From Zymoseptoria tritici IPO323 (Eukaryota > Ascomycota > Dothideomycetes > Mycosphaerellales > Mycosphaerellaceae): a stretch of 64,000 nt of DNA. Below are positions 9,904 through 21,780 of this stretch, piece after piece (positions within the stretch are counted from its first letter, which is position 1; the number at the start of each line of letters is the position of its first letter). The translations under genes and the position numbers were made by a program. A model generated the notes under the pieces. That model was not told the DNA's origin. It saw only the letters and a program-made list of their open reading frames with translations, and did not search any database. The stretch covers positions 1,302,001 to 1,366,000 of the forward strand of contig NC_018207.1 in the NCBI RefSeq assembly GCF_000219625.1, written 5' to 3'.

Positions 9904-12900
9904 ATGGACGAGCTATTCGATGTCTTCAGCGAGGCCCCTGGCAAGCGCAATGCGAATGAGGAGCGGGAGAAGAAGAGCAAGAAGAGGTCTCTGAATGGCG
10001 ATGTAAAGAATGGCAGTGATGCGCCTATGTCAGATGCGCTGGACGAGGAGAATGGCGCTGCGGATCGAGATGAGGAGCAGGGTGACGACGCATCAGAGGA
10101 CCGCAATCAGAAGCGTCAACGCCGAGAGGACGAGCCATCCGCAGTGGTGACCGATACCTTCGAAACTGAACAATCACGAGAAGTCGCAGCGGCGGCTGGT
10201 CTACAAGGTCAAAAGGACGACAAGGCGGTCGTGCTTTCACATCAAGTGCGCCATCAAGTCGCATTACCGCCGGACAGCGACTACATTCCCATCTCACAAC
10301 ATAAGCGACCCGAGAAGCCCGCGCGAACGTGGCCCTTCACTTTGGATCCCTTCCAAGAGGTGTCAATATCATCTATCGAGCGGAATGAGAGTGTGCTGGT
10401 ATCGGCGCATACCAGTGCGGGAAAGACGGTTGTGGCGGAGTATGCGATTGCACAGTGTTTGAAGAACAACCAGAGAGTCATCTACACAAGTCCGATCAAG
10501 GCTCTGAGCAATCAGAAGTACCGCGAGTTCCAGGCGGAATTTGGCGATGTTGGTCTGATGACTGGAGATGTTACCATCAATCCCACAGCGACCTGCTTGG
10601 TCATGACGACCGAGATTCTACGATCTATGTTGTATCGAGGCAGCGAGATCATGCGAGAAGTGGCGTGGGTGGTGTTTGATGAGGTGCACTACATGCGCGA
10701 CAAGACTCGTGGTGTGGTCTGGGAGGAGACGATCATTCTGCTGCCCGACAAGGTTCGATATGTGTTCCTCTCCGCCACGATTCCCAACGCCATGCAATTC
10801 GCCGAGTGGATTGTCAAGACGCACAACCAGCCCTGCCACGTGGTATACACCGATTTCCGACCGACACCTCTACAACACTACTTCTTCCCAGCCGGAGCCG
10901 ACGGCATCCACCTGATCGTCGACGAGAAGGGCACATTTCGAGAAGACAACTTCAACAAGGCCATGGCCGCGATTGCCGACAAAGCTGGAGATGACGGTAC
11001 AGATCCCATGGCGAAGCGAAAAGGCAAAGGCAAGGACAAGAAGATCAACAAAGGAGGGCGAAAAGACGGACCAACGGATATCTACAAGATCGTGAAGATG
11101 ATCATGATGAAGAACTACAATCCTGTCATTGTCTTCTCGTTCTCGAAGCGTGATTGCGAGAACTATGCTCTGCAGATGAGCCAGCTCGCTTTCAACGACG
11201 AGTCGGAGAAGGCTATGGTGTCGAAGGTCTTCTCTTCTGCGATCGAGATGCTGTCGGATGAGGACAAGGAGCTGCCACAGATTCAGCATCTACTGCCACT
11301 TCTGCGACGAGGTATCGGCATTCACCATTCTGGTCTACTCCCGATTCTGAAGGAGACGATTGAGATTCTGTTCCAAGAAGGTCTGATCAAGGTCCTCTTC
11401 GCAACAGAGACCTTCTCCATCGGTCTGAACATGCCCGCAAAGACTGTCGTCTTCACATCTGTGCGCAAATTCGATGGCATCTCATTACGATACGTCACAC
11501 CCAGCGAGTTCATCCAAATGTCTGGACGTGCTGGACGAAGAGGTCTCGATGAGCGTGGTATTGTCATCATGATGATCGACGAGAAGATGGAACCTGTTGC
11601 GGCGAAGGACATTGTTCGTGGAGAGCAAGACAAACTAAACAGTGCTTTCTACCTCGGATACAACATGATTCTCAATCTGATGCGAGTGGAGGGCATCAGT
11701 CCGGAGTTTATGCTTGAGCGATGTTTCTACCAATTCCAGAACGCGGCTTCTGTCAATGGACTGGAGAAGCAATTGGTCGAGCTTGAGCAGAAGAGGCTGG
11801 ATATGATCATTCCAAATGAGGGCGAGGTCAAGGAGTATTACGATCTGCGACAGGCTCTGACGAATTACGCCACGGACATGCGCGAGGTCATCACACATCC
11901 CCAATATCTCCTCAAGTTCCTGCAAGCTGGTCGCCTGGTCAAGATCAAGTACAAGGACTACGAGTTCGGGTGGGGTGTTGTGGTCAACTTCATGAAGGTC
12001 AAGCCGGCTCGCGGTCAGAAAGAAGAGGATATCAAGGCTTCGCAATCAGTCGTTGTCGACGTCCTGATGAGCGTCGCAGTCGATGGCGCAACACCCCAAG
12101 TCGGCGCAAAACTGACCGAAGACCTCCCACCTGGCGTCCGACCCCCTGCACCCGGCGAGAAGGGCAAGATGGAAGTCGTCCCCGTCATGAACGGCACAAT
12201 CGACAGCATCGGCCACATCCGCGTCTTCCTTCCCAACGACCTCCGCACGCAAGAACAGCGCAACACCGTCCGCAAGTCCCTCGAAGAAGTCTCTAAGCGC
12301 TTCCCCGACGGCATCGCCATCCTCGACCCGATTGAAAACATGGGCATCAACGACGAAGGCTTCAAAAAACTCCTCCGCAAAATCGAAGTCCTCGAACACA
12401 AAATGCTCAACCACTCCCTCCACAACTCCGACGCCCTCCCCGCTCTTTACGATCAATATCACACCAAAGTCCTCCTCTCGAATGAAATCAAAGATACCCG
12501 CAAGAAAATCAACGACGCCCTCTCCGTGCTTCAACTCGACGAACTCAAGAACCGCAAGCGCGTGCTCCGCCGGCTTACATTCGTCAACGACCAGGACGTC
12601 GTGCAACTCAAAGCCCGCGTCGCGTGTGAGATTTCCACCGGTGACGAACTCGTGCTCAGCGAGCTGCTCTTCAATGGTTTCTTCAATGATCTCCAACCGG
12701 AAGTCTGCGCTGCTGTGCTGTCAGTGTTTATCTTCGAGGAGAAGAGCGACGACCCCCCGAATCTGAAGGAGGAACTCGCCAAGCCTTTCCGTGAGATCCA
12801 GGCTCAGGCGAGGACGATTGCGAAGATCAGTATGGAGAGTAAAGTCCTGGTGAATGAGGAGGAGTATCTGCAGGGGTTCAAGCCGCAGCTGATGGAGGTT

Positions 12901-13185
12901 GTTTATGCATGGACTAATGGAGCGAGTTTTGCGACGATCTGGTATGTTGGATTATCTATTTCCTCTGGTGAAGTGGAGATTGGCTTGCTAATATGTTCTC
13001 GCAGCAAAATGACGGATGTCTATGAAGGCAGTCTGATTCGCTTGTTCCGTCGACTGGAGGAACTGCTGAGACAAATCGCGCAGGCGGCGAAGGTTATGGG
13101 CTCGGAGGAATTGGAGCAGAAATTTGAACTTGCGCTGACGAAGGTGAGGAGGGATATTGTGGCGGCGCAGAGTTTGTATTTGTAG
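9904..13185 (+). CDS. MTR4: ATP-dependent RNA helicase MTR4 (nuclear exosome cofactor)
   Basis: MTR4 is the Ski2-like 3'-5' helicase of the TRAMP complex; it unwinds and feeds RNA to the nuclear exosome. I start at [12 protein letters not shown] (9904). One intron, 12942-13004 (63 bases, GTATGT..GCAG), is supported because splicing restores the family sequence [17 protein letters not shown]. The product is about 1072 residues. Visible motifs: Walker [10 protein letters not shown] near residue 168, the DEVH box (DEVHYMRD) near 259, SAT (LSATIPN) near 290, and motif [12 protein letters not shown] near 538. Next come the arch/KOW insertion and the C-terminal DSHCT bundle. The N-terminal 100 residues are acidic/basic and disordered, as usual. 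The intron is a multiple of three and has no stop. Confidence 0.96.
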   Translation: MDELFDVFSEAPGKRNANEEREKKSKKRSLNGDVKNGSDAPMSDALDEENGAADRDEEQGDDASEDRNQKRQRREDEPSAVVTDTFETEQSREVAAAAGLQGQKDDKAVVLSHQVRHQVALPPDSDYIPISQHKRPEKPARTWPFTLDPFQEVSISSIERNESVLVSAHTSAGKTVVAEYAIAQCLKNNQRVIYTSPIKALSNQKYREFQAEFGDVGLMTGDVTINPTATCLVMTTEILRSMLYRGSEIMREVAWVVFDEVHYMRDKTRGVVWEETIILLPDKVRYVFLSATIPNAMQFAEWIVKTHNQPCHVVYTDFRPTPLQHYFFPAGADGIHLIVDEKGTFREDNFNKAMAAIADKAGDDGTDPMAKRKGKGKDKKINKGGRKDGPTDIYKIVKMIMMKNYNPVIVFSFSKRDCENYALQMSQLAFNDESEKAMVSKVFSSAIEMLSDEDKELPQIQHLLPLLRRGIGIHHSGLLPILKETIEILFQEGLIKVLFATETFSIGLNMPAKTVVFTSVRKFDGISLRYVTPSEFIQMSGRAGRRGLDERGIVIMMIDEKMEPVAAKDIVRGEQDKLNSAFYLGYNMILNLMRVEGISPEFMLERCFYQFQNAASVNGLEKQLVELEQKRLDMIIPNEGEVKEYYDLRQALTNYATDMREVITHPQYLLKFLQAGRLVKIKYKDYEFGWGVVVNFMKVKPARGQKEEDIKASQSVVVDVLMSVAVDGATPQVGAKLTEDLPPGVRPPAPGEKGKMEVVPVMNGTIDSIGHIRVFLPNDLRTQEQRNTVRKSLEEVSKRFPDGIAILDPIENMGINDEGFKKLLRKIEVLEHKMLNHSLHNSDALPALYDQYHTKVLLSNEIKDTRKKINDALSVLQLDELKNRKRVLRRLTFVNDQDVVQLKARVACEISTGDELVLSELLFNGFFNDLQPEVCAAVLSVFIFEEKSDDPPNLKEELAKPFREIQAQARTIAKISMESKVLVNEEEYLQGFKPQLMEVVYAWTNGASFATIWYVGLSISSGEVEIGLLICSRSKMTDVYEGSLIRLFRRLEELLRQIAQAAKVMGSEELEQKFELALTKVRRDIVAAQSLYL

Positions 13186-13821
13186 GATGTCAAAAGCGCC
13201 TGGTTCGACAATTTGGTGCTTCCGATGGTTCGCTCGAGGAGGGCTAGGATGCGGGTCGCAGAGGCAACGCTTGGTTCGAGGTATGTGTATACTTTCAAGG
13301 TGTAGACTTTCTCGCGGTGCTCATGCCCTCGATGTTCGCTAAAATACAGTGAGTTGCCCTCGGGCGGTCATCCTTCCGACCAACCATTTCATTCTTGCTT
13401 CTGCTTAGCTGAGCTTGTGGCTGTGGTTGTTTTCGGCTGCATATGCGGGCGGCCTCTCGCTTGTCGTCGAAGGCAAAACCTGCTTGGCTGGCCGCCAGCC
13501 TGGTGGCCCGATCGTTATACTGCTTCACTTGGCTCGCAAGGCCTTGCGACTCTTTCATCGGTATCGGAAACGACGATCAGATCGCGCCGCCAATCTATGT
13601 CGCTACGGCGGGAGCGATATAAAGACATGTGAGTCCACGACGAGAAAGTCTGCTTCTGCTCGTCGCGGCTTCAGGACCTTGGAACCGTTTTTGCCGCCCT
13701 TCTGCCCAGTACTCACCACCGGCCTGCCGAAATCCCACGAGAACGCTGCGCGTGATTCCCTCCTGGATGAGAGAGCGCATCAGGCCTAGCTCCTCCCTTG
13801 ATCCGGTCCGGCAGCAATACG
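13186..13821. other. Intergenic region between MTR4 and the ankyrin gene
   Basis: About 640 bases. Short frames on both strands show no domain or splice logic. It must contain the MTR4 terminator and the ankyrin gene promoter; I cannot place either. Confidence 0.5.
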
Positions 13822-16800
13822 ATGGACTTCTACGACATCCGATCGGAACTCCCGGCTTGGAGCATGGACGAGCAAAGCGGGACAGAGCTCATGGTCCCGG
13901 TCAATGGCTCCATGGTCGACTTTGGTGACGAGCTAGACTTTCAAGTCATTGCAGACCAGGGGAATTTGCCGTTTGACACCAATTCCCACGACTTCGCGTT
14001 ACAGGGCCCCCTCGCCGGATTCAGATACCAAGGAAACACCAGCGAGAATCTCGACCCGCACTTTGGCTTTGTCGATTGCGGGCTCAACCAGTCGGCTGTG
14101 GATGGCTATAGGAGTACATACGCATTACCATGTGGCAACGACGCCAACGCTGGGAACGGGCTCCCATCTGATGAGCTCGCCGACATGTTGGAGTCGCTAC
14201 GCCTCGACGAGCCTATTGGGATTACACAGAACAATAGCAGTCGCCTCATACCTCTGCCCAACAGCAAACGCGGCGATTCTCACCGCGTTCTCAGCGCTGA
14301 GACGTCTTTGGCACCTGCATCGGCCATCAAGGGATTCAAGAGAACCATGTTGCCACGGCTTCGGGCGTTGTTTCCGGAATCTGCTGTCAGCCATAGCTCG
14401 CAGCTCACACTCTCCGATCTCTCGCGGTACAACACCAGATGGCTCACTTCTGTTGGCGTCAATGGATGCGTTGGTCAGTACCGCGTTGCTCCGGTCACCA
14501 AAGCGGTGTACAACTACCTCAAACTTCCAATGATGACCTTACTGGAAAGAGAATCGCGAACGATAGCTGAACAAAGCTTGCTTCTTGACATGCCGTACAG
14601 TCAACCACTGGCGGAGACTTTTTTCCGTGGAGCAGTTGAGCTCGGGGACATCGAGGCGGTGGAACGTCTCCTGCGATGCTCCAGGTTTGAGATTTGTCCA
14701 AACGACCAGAAAATCATTGTCGACAATCACAGCTACACTGCCATCGAGCGTGCGGCTTTCCTGCAGCACTTCAGGCTGACTCTGTTGTTGGCGAGCTACG
14801 GCGCAGATCTCAACAAGTCGTATCGAAAGCCGGGCGGAAGTTTCAAATTGCACAGAATACCCATACTGAGACCAAGTCACCGGGCCCAAGTCACCGGGGC
14901 CGTCGCAAATGCTATAGACGGCCATGACATGCCGTCCAGTATCGGCTCTAGCCTCGTTGGAGCTCTGCTTGATCGTGGGGCGACCGTGCGTTCCGAGGGG
15001 CTGAAAAAGGTTGCAGCGACCGAGGACCATGTCATGATGGAGGTGCTCCTTCATGGTGGTCTACGGCAACATCTACATGAGTGGGCCAGCAACCGATTCC
15101 TGCATGCTGCATTCGCTACTTTACCCTTGGCTAGTCTGATCAAGATCGTGACACAGCTGCTCACATACGATTTTGACTTCACCGAAAGACGTTACGAGTT
15201 TACGCCGGAAATACTTTTCGACTGGTGTGGAAAGGACCATCCCCCTCGACTAATTGATATTGCGTCTCTCCGCGGCTTCGATTCGATCGTCGGATGGCTG
15301 CTCGACTGCAACGCTCCGATTACTTCCGATACCATGGTGGCAGCTGTGTCTAGTCTCAATGCAGATCTGGTGCAGCTCTTGCTTCAGCGGGTGCCGGCTG
15401 CGAATGCTTTCTCGACTCATTTCTGTACCACTCCTCTCGCGGAGTCTGTCCGGATTCGAAGTCACGACATTTATTCGATGCTCAGCAAGCTATCTGACAC
15501 GATGGCGATGGATCGAGATTCGAAGACCGCACTCTTGATTGCGGCTGCAGAGGCTGGGGATATGGTGATCGTCAGCCGGTTGACTCGGCCACAATCCCAC
15601 TGCGGCGTTGAAGCTATGGGCTACGCGCTCTTTGCGGCTGTGACTGCGGACCAGACCGACTCCGCTGTGGTACTCTTGGAAGCAGGGGCCACGACCGATC
15701 CGGAAGAGTTTGTAAGCGACCGGAGCGCCTTCACTCTCTACGGCCCCGGGTACTATGAATTGATGGACATGAGACCACTAAAAGCTGCAGTCGCCCACCA
15801 AAACAAGGCGCTGGTTCGCACACTGCTTGACCATAACGTTTGCTGGAGTGACTGCCTCGCGCCCGCGGTAGAGTGGGGAGATCGTGCTGTCATCTCTGAT
15901 CTGCTGTTTGCACGAACCTATCATTCTTCGTTAAGATATGGAGATAGGGCAGATGAAGCTGAGGCTCTCGCCGCCGCCGTTCGAGCCCGAGATCTGGGCC
16001 TGCTTCGACAATTACTTGAACATGGCCTCTGCATTAATGCCAATTCGCCTACTGCCCACCGGAAATGCGCGTCTGCGTTATCTGTGCAGCTCAACGAGAC
16101 CGAGATGTTGAGCATGATAGTCGCGTTTTGGCCTTCCCAGCTCGGCCCTGCCCTCACCTGCGCAGTGGAATATGACAAGTTGAAAGTGTTCGATCTACTG
16201 GAGCCGTCGATCAAGACTGCACGACCTCAGGAAATTGGCCGACTCACCCGCCACGCAATTTGTCTTGCGATTCGGGAAAACAAATCGGAGTTCGTTCGCC
16301 GCATTGTCAACTTGGGCGGTGACTATGGTGCCGGCGATTTTACCATTGCCTATCAGTTCCAAGAACTTGGCTTCGTCTTCATCCCACTTGCAGAAGCAAT
16401 TCGCAAAGATCATGGGCAAGATCTGGACATGGTGAAGCTTGTACTTCGTGCCAAGCACGGATCCATCGACCGGTGCCTTAAGATGCATCCCTGCGACGAG
16501 AATCTCGGAGAACCTGCGGACCATCGGTCGATTTCCTTAAACGCTTTGCTCCTAGCGATCACGACTGGCAACGTGGACATGGTAGCACTAATCATCAGTT
16601 GTGGTGCCAATGTGAATCTCCCTGCTTTCCGGGGAGTGAGACGAACTCCTCTGCAAGAAGCGGTTGTATGCGGCCATCACGACATTGTGAGCCTGCTCAT
16701 CGCATCAGGGGCAGACGTCAATGGAAAGCCATGTCAGCGAGCAGGCCGCACAGCTTTCCAATATGCCGCGAGCGCGGGATTTATTGGACTAGCACAGCTG

Positions 16801-17286
16801 CTGATCAGGCATGGCGCGGACATCAGAGCCCCAGGAGCGTCGGTGAACGGGAGAACATCCATCGAAGCAGCAGCTGAAGATGGCCGATTTGACATGGTGA
16901 CCTACCTTCTCAGACTTGGAGACTGGCCTGAGGGCCAGCTTGAGAAATCCAGCCGCTATGCCGCGGACAATGGCCACAATGCTGTCGCCAATTTGGTCCA
17001 GTCTGCATTGGTTCTCACCAGAGATCAAAGCATGACGAATTGGGATACGTCGCCATTGCACATGACGGCTCAGTACGGCGCCGAGCAGTCAAGTCGGATC
17101 GAAGAGATCCTGGAACCCGATTCCGTCCTCTGCGAGCGTGCAATGTCAACGGACTTCATGCCGGTCGCACAACTTCCACAGATACCTGATCAAGCTATGG
17201 AGCATGAATTCGTTGCACCAACCCAACAACGAGCGGACGAATCACAGGAGGTTTGTGGAACTTCTTCCAGTTGCGCATTTGAATGA
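13822..17286 (+). CDS. Large ankyrin-repeat protein
   Basis: An open frame of 1154 residues from MDFYDIRSELPAWSMDEQSG. The first 230 residues have no recognisable domain. From about residue 270 onwards the chain is built of degenerate ankyrin repeats, clearest near the end: NALLLAITTGNVDMVALIIS, TPLQEAVVCGHHDIVSLLIA, TAFQYAASAGFIGLAQLLIR and TSIEAAAEDGRFDMVTYLLR. Middle repeats such as HSYTAIERAAFLQHFRLTLL resemble those of ascomycete Clr5-ankyrin proteins, but no Clr5 domain is visible. Ankyrin arrays bind protein partners; no function can be assigned. The stop codon overlaps the start of a C2H2 ORF by the bases ATGA, and an intron at 17251-17321 (GTTTGT..CCAAG) would join both into one protein in frame. 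Confidence 0.8.
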   Translation: MDFYDIRSELPAWSMDEQSGTELMVPVNGSMVDFGDELDFQVIADQGNLPFDTNSHDFALQGPLAGFRYQGNTSENLDPHFGFVDCGLNQSAVDGYRSTYALPCGNDANAGNGLPSDELADMLESLRLDEPIGITQNNSSRLIPLPNSKRGDSHRVLSAETSLAPASAIKGFKRTMLPRLRALFPESAVSHSSQLTLSDLSRYNTRWLTSVGVNGCVGQYRVAPVTKAVYNYLKLPMMTLLERESRTIAEQSLLLDMPYSQPLAETFFRGAVELGDIEAVERLLRCSRFEICPNDQKIIVDNHSYTAIERAAFLQHFRLTLLLASYGADLNKSYRKPGGSFKLHRIPILRPSHRAQVTGAVANAIDGHDMPSSIGSSLVGALLDRGATVRSEGLKKVAATEDHVMMEVLLHGGLRQHLHEWASNRFLHAAFATLPLASLIKIVTQLLTYDFDFTERRYEFTPEILFDWCGKDHPPRLIDIASLRGFDSIVGWLLDCNAPITSDTMVAAVSSLNADLVQLLLQRVPAANAFSTHFCTTPLAESVRIRSHDIYSMLSKLSDTMAMDRDSKTALLIAAAEAGDMVIVSRLTRPQSHCGVEAMGYALFAAVTADQTDSAVVLLEAGATTDPEEFVSDRSAFTLYGPGYYELMDMRPLKAAVAHQNKALVRTLLDHNVCWSDCLAPAVEWGDRAVISDLLFARTYHSSLRYGDRADEAEALAAAVRARDLGLLRQLLEHGLCINANSPTAHRKCASALSVQLNETEMLSMIVAFWPSQLGPALTCAVEYDKLKVFDLLEPSIKTARPQEIGRLTRHAICLAIRENKSEFVRRIVNLGGDYGAGDFTIAYQFQELGFVFIPLAEAIRKDHGQDLDMVKLVLRAKHGSIDRCLKMHPCDENLGEPADHRSISLNALLLAITTGNVDMVALIISCGANVNLPAFRGVRRTPLQEAVVCGHHDIVSLLIASGADVNGKPCQRAGRTAFQYAASAGFIGLAQLLIRHGADIRAPGASVNGRTSIEAAAEDGRFDMVTYLLRLGDWPEGQLEKSSRYAADNGHNAVANLVQSALVLTRDQSMTNWDTSPLHMTAQYGAEQSSRIEEILEPDSVLCERAMSTDFMPVAQLPQIPDQAMEHEFVAPTQQRADESQEVCGTSSSCAFE

Positions 17287-17678
17287 ACCCACAATTCGAA
17301 CTCAGAAGCCAAGCTACCAAGGAGAATGTATCTGAAGATCCAGCTCCGTTGATGCATGACCATTTACCGCTAGAACGAGCCGATTTCCTGACACCCACGG
17401 CCACTGTCCGACACCGCTACTTCTGCAATACCTGCCGCATGCCATTCAGCAACTCATCAGCGCTGAAACGACATCTACGAACGAAACACAAGACCCGGAA
17501 CGACACCATGCAGTTCAATTGCGACTTCTGCGACAAGAAGACCGCCAGGAAGGATACCATGAAGCGGCATCAAGCGACGCACAACAAGGAGGGATATCTG
17601 GATTGTGAGAGCTGTGGTGGCAAGTTTCGTCGCGACTATCTCAGGGTGCACGCTGAACTCTGCTCGGCGAGATTATAA
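17283..17678 (+). CDS. C2H2 zinc-finger ORF, possibly the C-terminal exon of the ankyrin gene
   Basis: A 131-codon frame with three Cys/His units: YFCNTCRMPFSNSSALKRHL with H-x4-H, FNCDFCDKKTARKDTMKRHQ with H-x3-H, and an LDCESCGGKF unit ending HAELC, which is a C2HC variant. Fingers of this kind bind DNA or protein. The first methionine overlaps the ankyrin stop (ATGA at 17283-17286), which is unusual for a fungal nuclear gene. I therefore think it more likely to be spliced onto the ankyrin frame (donor 17251, acceptor 17321, phase 0) than to be a separate gene, although the branch site for that intron is weak. Confidence 0.65.
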   Translation: MNPQFELRSQATKENVSEDPAPLMHDHLPLERADFLTPTATVRHRYFCNTCRMPFSNSSALKRHLRTKHKTRNDTMQFNCDFCDKKTARKDTMKRHQATHNKEGYLDCESCGGKFRRDYLRVHAELCSARL

Positions 17679-17852
17679 GGATTGTAAACGTGGAGGACAA
17701 TTCCGCAGTATGTCAGCAGTAGTTTGCAGCGAGGAGCGGCAGCTGGGATGACTGGACGTGCACAATTTGCCCCACTGTATCACGAGAGAACACTCATATT
17801 TATCGTTATCACGTCTTCTGACCACAACCCTAAGCACAACCCTACCCTCTTC

Positions 17853-20775
17853 TCAACGATTCAAACTCAACAACCCCTCCACATACTTCCTCGCATCAAT
17901 CCCAATCCCACCCGCCAACGCCGCGGGTCCCCACCCCGCACTTGCACCACCCGTAATCTCATCCGACGTCGAATTGCTCCTCAGCGACAGCGAGTTCCAC
18001 ATACTGCTCGCCGCACGACTCGTCGACTTGGGCGGCGGCGCGACGGCGTCGGAGGCTTTGCGCACGAGGATTGCGATGCGGTTGAGTGGTGGTGCGACGG
18101 CCTTTTCCATGGCGATGGAGGTGGGGTCTGTGGATGCTGTGTTGTTTGTGTCATTGGAGTCGGTGGAGTCTTCGTGGCGGAGAGTGGCGGGAGTCGGTTT
18201 CGCGTCGTCACCTGGGGGAGGTTTGCATGTGTTCGATAGGGTTTCGGCGGGACTGGAAGGTGAGAGCTTCATCCAGACTACCCACCAATTGCGAGTTGTT
18301 TTGCTGGTGCGCTCGTACTCATGTGGGTTGCGTTGGACGCTGGAAAGGGTGCTGAGGATTTGGCTATGTACGTTGAGAGCTTCGATGCGAGTCCAGAGGG
18401 ATGGACTGTTGATGCTGCTACTCTTCATTCCGGAGATGATGCCTTCTGCGGCGGAGGTGCCGGGCTCGGGAATGTTCGGCACGCTGGTGTGTACCGTCAG
18501 TAGTGCTGGGTCATATATCAGGTCGTATATGGCAGTCGGCTCTTTCGACTTCTTGCTCGGTGTCTGTGTCAGGCTGCTCATCATACTCATGGCGTCAGAT
18601 TGTCGGCCATCTGTTGGACTTGAAACTTGAGTCTCCTCGATTCGCTGCGCAACTCTTGCAACGCTCGTCGATGACAGCAGCGGTTTGTGGATGGGCAGCA
18701 AGTTGTGGTGCAAATCTTTGAAGAAACCGGCCACGCTCAATGACGGAGTGCGGTCTTCAAAGAGGAAGCAGTACATGAAGGGTCGATGGACGTACACCAG
18801 TACACGCAGTCTGCGATAGTCCTTCCGATCATTTCGTCCAGCAGAAAGCCCGGCTTCACTCAGCTTTTTCTGAAGCTCAGTCTTGTCTTCGTCGGCTGTC
18901 GGCGTCTCGTTCAATTCGACTTGAAGAGTGCGTAGAACACTTCGTAATCCCGAGGACTCATCATCTCCATCACTCCCGATGCCACTATCCGATTCATCTA
19001 TCGAGCTAAGGTCTCCTCTCAGACCGATGACAAAATGTCCGGTCTCTTCCATCCGCTTCTGTTTAGCGATTCTGGCTTCTAGAGGTTCGCCGTCGGGAAT
19101 TGGATCAACTTGGGCAAGACTGAGCTCTTCATCGTCATCATCATCCTCTGGCGGTGGCAGCGGCGGCGGGTTCGAAGCAGCATATCGTTTTGTAGTCATG
19201 GTCTTCGAGCTGGCTGTGGACGTTCTGCGTGGAGGTTCTGGCCGTGATGGGTTGCTCGACTTTGCAAACGTGCTCAGTCCAAATGTGAGATATTTCATGT
19301 ACTGATCAGGTATTCCAAGCGTTGTTCCAGCGTCTTCCGACTGAGCTTCCGCCTTGGCAGCATCGGCATCAGCCTGCTTTGACGCTTTGTTTTCCGATCG
19401 TTCCACAGCAGTTGCGATTGGCGGTGGTATACCTGGATTACCGAGACGCTGTTCATACGAGTCCTGGCCCGTATAATTTGGACGGTGGGTTGGCTTCCGA
19501 CCGGCACTTCGCTCAGATGACGGCTTCGATTGCGAGTCCTGGACTTTGGCTTCTCCAGAGGCCTTCGAAGGCGATGCTTTGCCATTTGACTTGGCGTTGG
19601 ACGCTTGTGGCGGCGGCACTCGTCTCTTACGCTTTTGTCTCGGACGCAACGGATTGTCTCGAACTCCGTACGCACGATCGCCGTAGGTGTAGATCTGTCG
19701 CATCCACAGAGATACCGACCTCAGCGTAGGCCTTGTGATCGCACCCACACCACCGAAGATCACGCCATCTGAGGCAATCGGCTGACTACCACTGCCCATC
19801 CATGGAAGTAGTTCACCGTCATCCACGGTAGCATCGTCCTTGACAGGTGGCGCCTCTCCGAATCTTGACACTACCAGATCAACCAGCCCCATTGTTCGTC
19901 GTGTGAGATCTTCCAAGACGTCTCGCTCTCCACTTCCCCATTCTTCTTCCCCCACACCCATGCCAAGCTCCCCTCCGCTCGACAACTTAATGCCACCAAA
20001 CACATCGGCGGCTGGATTTCCATGGAGCAGCACATCCCAAGTCCGTGCAAAGCGAGTCCAATATCGGTCCAGAGCACCGCAGAATTTGTCCCGAGCCATC
20101 CGGACGAACAGCTCGTCAAAAGATGGTCCATGGTGCAGCATGAAGATGTAATGGGCTTGTATCAACTGCTGCAGCAACAGAGCTGGCGGACTGACTTCGC
20201 GGGCCGAATGTTCTATAGCTGGCTTCGATTCGGTCTTGGTGCCAATCTTCTTGGCCGTTTCGGCAGAGGAGGGAGCTGCCGCTGGCAGTTGTGTCAAATC
20301 GATGGACTGTCGCTGATCAGCACAAGTCCTTCCTCCGGTGACTTCATCTCCGCTCATACCGCCAGCATCCACCAGCCAGGTTCCAGCTCATGCAACACGA
20401 TCCGTGACTTTTCAGTATCGATCGAATCGACGTGTGTCTTGCCATCCGTAAAGCTCCTAGCTGCTTTCTCAGTCATTCCCACCCTTTTGGCCGTACAGTA
20501 TCCATATACACATACCGCGCGAAATCCACCATTCCCTGCGCCAGTCCAATCTGTCTCAGTTGCTCATTCTCTTCTTCTCGCTGCGCGTCGCCCCCAGCAG
20601 CATCGCTCCGAGCATGTTTCTTCGCGGCAATGCGGGCTTCGTGAGCTGAGCGCGAGTAGTAGTAGACGAGCTGGTCGGCGAACGTCTCATCGGTCGGTCC
20701 GAGTGAAGGATTGTAGATGGCGAGAAAGGAGAGCCGCGCCGGCACGACTTGAGTCTGCCATTGCGGCGAGCTCAT
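17853..20775 (-). CDS. CCZ1: Vacuolar fusion protein CCZ1
   Basis: CCZ1 pairs with MON1 as the guanine nucleotide exchange factor for Ypt7/Rab7, needed for endosome-vacuole and autophagosome-vacuole fusion. Three exons: 20516-20775, 20360-20456 and 17853-20306, with introns of 59 and 53 bases; the sum is 937 codons, 936 residues. The N-terminal longin-type region is clear: PARLSFLAIYNPSLGPTDET, then LRQIGLAQGMVDFAR, spliced to SFTDGKTHVDSIDTEKSRIV, then LHELEPGWWMLA, spliced to SIDLTQLP. Both splice joins rebuild conserved sequence. The long middle is low-complexity and acidic, and the C-terminal part has a second longin-like region (RLRVLVYVHRPFMYCFLFED). Size is normal for filamentous fungi. 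Confidence 0.92.
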
Positions 20776-21780
20776 GGTGTGTTGTGTGTCGGATGAATGG
20801 GATGGAACAAGAAACGTCGAGGTGAGGTGCGTGAATCTTGACACGCGAGGATGACGACAGGGTCACCGTTGCGCTTGAAGGCCCGCTCTCACGTCTGTCC
20901 TCAGTACTTCTAACAACAACATCGCCTAGTTCCATCTATTCAACCGCGGACACTCATTTGGATCTGCTCGACTCAATGGACAAAGAGCCAACGTTGCTGC
21001 CACGTCCTCAAGCTCGCCCCGTTCATTGCTGCGCTGATCTCTCGTGTAGAACGTCTCGCTCTCCTCAATCGTCGAAAGCAGCCGAGTGACTAGCACGTCT
21101 ATTCAGGCAGCAGGCGTGCATTGCGGAATGCAGTGCCAATCGTCTGTCGGCCGACAAGCACTTCGACGTGCAAGACGCAGGTCTCCGCGAGGAGCAATAT
21201 CAAAGGATGTACAAGCTACCCGTGCTGAGAAGCAGGGAGTAGTTGCACGCCAAAAAGCAGCTATTTTACGGGGATAACACGAATCTACTCGTTCTTCAAG
21301 TGATCTTAGGACACTGTCCTGGCCGCACCTTCGTGATTCAGATACTCGATTGATGCAGCCTGCCTTGGTCCAGCGAATCCTCCTTGACTGCTTCCCGCGA
21401 ATGCGCGACACGAGAGGGACCAGCGCTGTCTTGATCATTGACGAGTATCATACGGACACCGGCACCACTGTCCCCACCTCAGCTGATGGCTGCATATAAA
21501 CTGACACATACTGTAGATGCATGGCACGGGTGGTGTGTGCGTCCATTGGCTGCATCTCTTAAGTTTTCCGATTCAGGTAAGCGACGAAGTCCAGGCCCGT
21601 TTCTCAGCCAGCCACAGAACTTCAGTCCCAGCTGCCAGCAAGAAATGATCCGACGGGAAAGGTGGCGTGAGGAAGCGGTGGACCTTTCTATAGATACCTC
21701 GCTCTCAGCCGGCGCCGTTTTCAAGTGCGTGGTGATAGGTTCCGGAACTCAGACGGATTGAAAAACGAGAATCGCAAAAT
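20776..21780. other. Divergent promoter region between CCZ1 and the cysteine-rich gene
   Basis: About 1 kb with only short frames lacking domains. It separates two genes transcribed outwards. I see no clear TATA box or repeat. Confidence 0.5.
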
